A stretch of DNA of 64,000 nucleotides from an uncultured OCS116 cluster bacterium (lineage in GTDB: Bacteria; Pseudomonadota; Alphaproteobacteria; Rhizobiales; TMED25): NCBI GenBank assembly GCA_902633855.1, contig CACPHU010000001.1:124001-188000 (forward strand). The letters run 5' to 3'. The notes beneath the pieces were generated by a model. It saw only the letters and a program-made list of their open reading frames with translations, did not search any database and was not told the origin of the DNA. Position 1 is the first letter of the stretch, and each line of letters starts with the position of its first letter. Shown here piece by piece: positions 63,940 to 64,000 of the stretch. Both the position numbers and the translations under genes were made by a program.

Positions 63940-64000
63940 AAAAGAGACCAACTTTTGCATTGTAAGTCCTCTTCTAGCGGGTAATTAGTAAGTAACTTTA

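Overview
The window looks like a chromosomal segment of a low-GC, probably marine, free-living alphaproteobacterium. The evidence is gene order: ihfB-pyrF-trpFBA-accD-folC, trxA near tsaE and ahcY, chvG/chvI divergent from pckA, dapF-mtaB-ftsY divergent from ffh-rpsP-trmD, and an AccD without its zinc finger. All are typical of Alphaproteobacteria. The AT-rich composition, short intergenic spaces, many 1-20 base gene overlaps, and compact FtsY fit a streamlined oceanic lineage. Which lineage (for example an AEGEAN-169-like or other Rhodospirillales-affiliated group) is only a guess from sequence alone.

Region 1 (1-5971, + strand) is a biosynthetic operon: IHF beta, orotidylate decarboxylase, the last steps of tryptophan synthesis, the carboxyltransferase beta subunit of acetyl-CoA carboxylase and folylpolyglutamate synthase. 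Region 2 (5981-17056, - strand) holds thioredoxin, exonuclease I, a MurU-like nucleotidyltransferase, a BacA/SbmA-type transporter, a TsaE-AmgK fusion, a PAS sensor protein with a degenerate ATPase domain, S-adenosylhomocysteinase, and the ChvG/ChvI two-component system. Divergent from chvI lies pckA, followed convergently by polA. AddA/AddB, often present in this neighbourhood in relatives, is not here.

Region 3 (21603-28420) is mixed: a lone ABC ATPase, a pair of paralogous tiny membrane proteins with their own promoter-like region, an SDR, tRNA-Arg(TCG), drug/metabolite exporters (MFS, SMR), a Y-family polymerase and a MarR regulator. Region 4 (28423-35700) is housekeeping: ftsY, mtaB, dapF, a DegT/DnrJ aminotransferase, ffh, rpsP with a long Glu/Ala/Pro-rich tail, and trmD. 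rimM is absent between rpsP and trmD.

Region 5 (35768-59131) is the most unusual part: about 23 kb of catabolic genes without a local regulator. It has a Gfo/Idh dehydrogenase, UspA protein, a thiolase-fold protein lacking the catalytic cysteine with a DUF35 partner, two ThDP enzymes, an AhpD-like protein, a non-oxidative-decarboxylase-type amidohydrolase, a spermidine/putrescine-type ABC importer, an acyl-CoA dehydrogenase, a GST, a 2-hydroxyacid dehydrogenase, an alpha/beta hydrolase, a cyclase-family metal hydrolase, an M24 enzyme with a substituted metal ligand, a 2-oxoacid dehydrogenase complex (E1 alpha, E1 beta, E2, no E3) and a 3-hydroxyisobutyrate-dehydrogenase-like enzyme. Together they suggest uptake and stepwise C-C cleavage, hydrolysis and decarboxylation of a small organic, perhaps cyclic and nitrogen-containing compound. 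The substrate is not identifiable from sequence.

Region 6 (59190-63939) has initiator tRNA-Met, an MFS exporter, a cobalamin riboswitch controlling cbtB-cbtA (and perhaps a TauE/SafE permease and a small orphan protein), a GNAT acetyltransferase, tRNA-Arg(ACG) and a cupin protein. No CRISPR array, prophage, insertion sequence or rRNA was seen, and no stretch over about 300 bases is without a gene.
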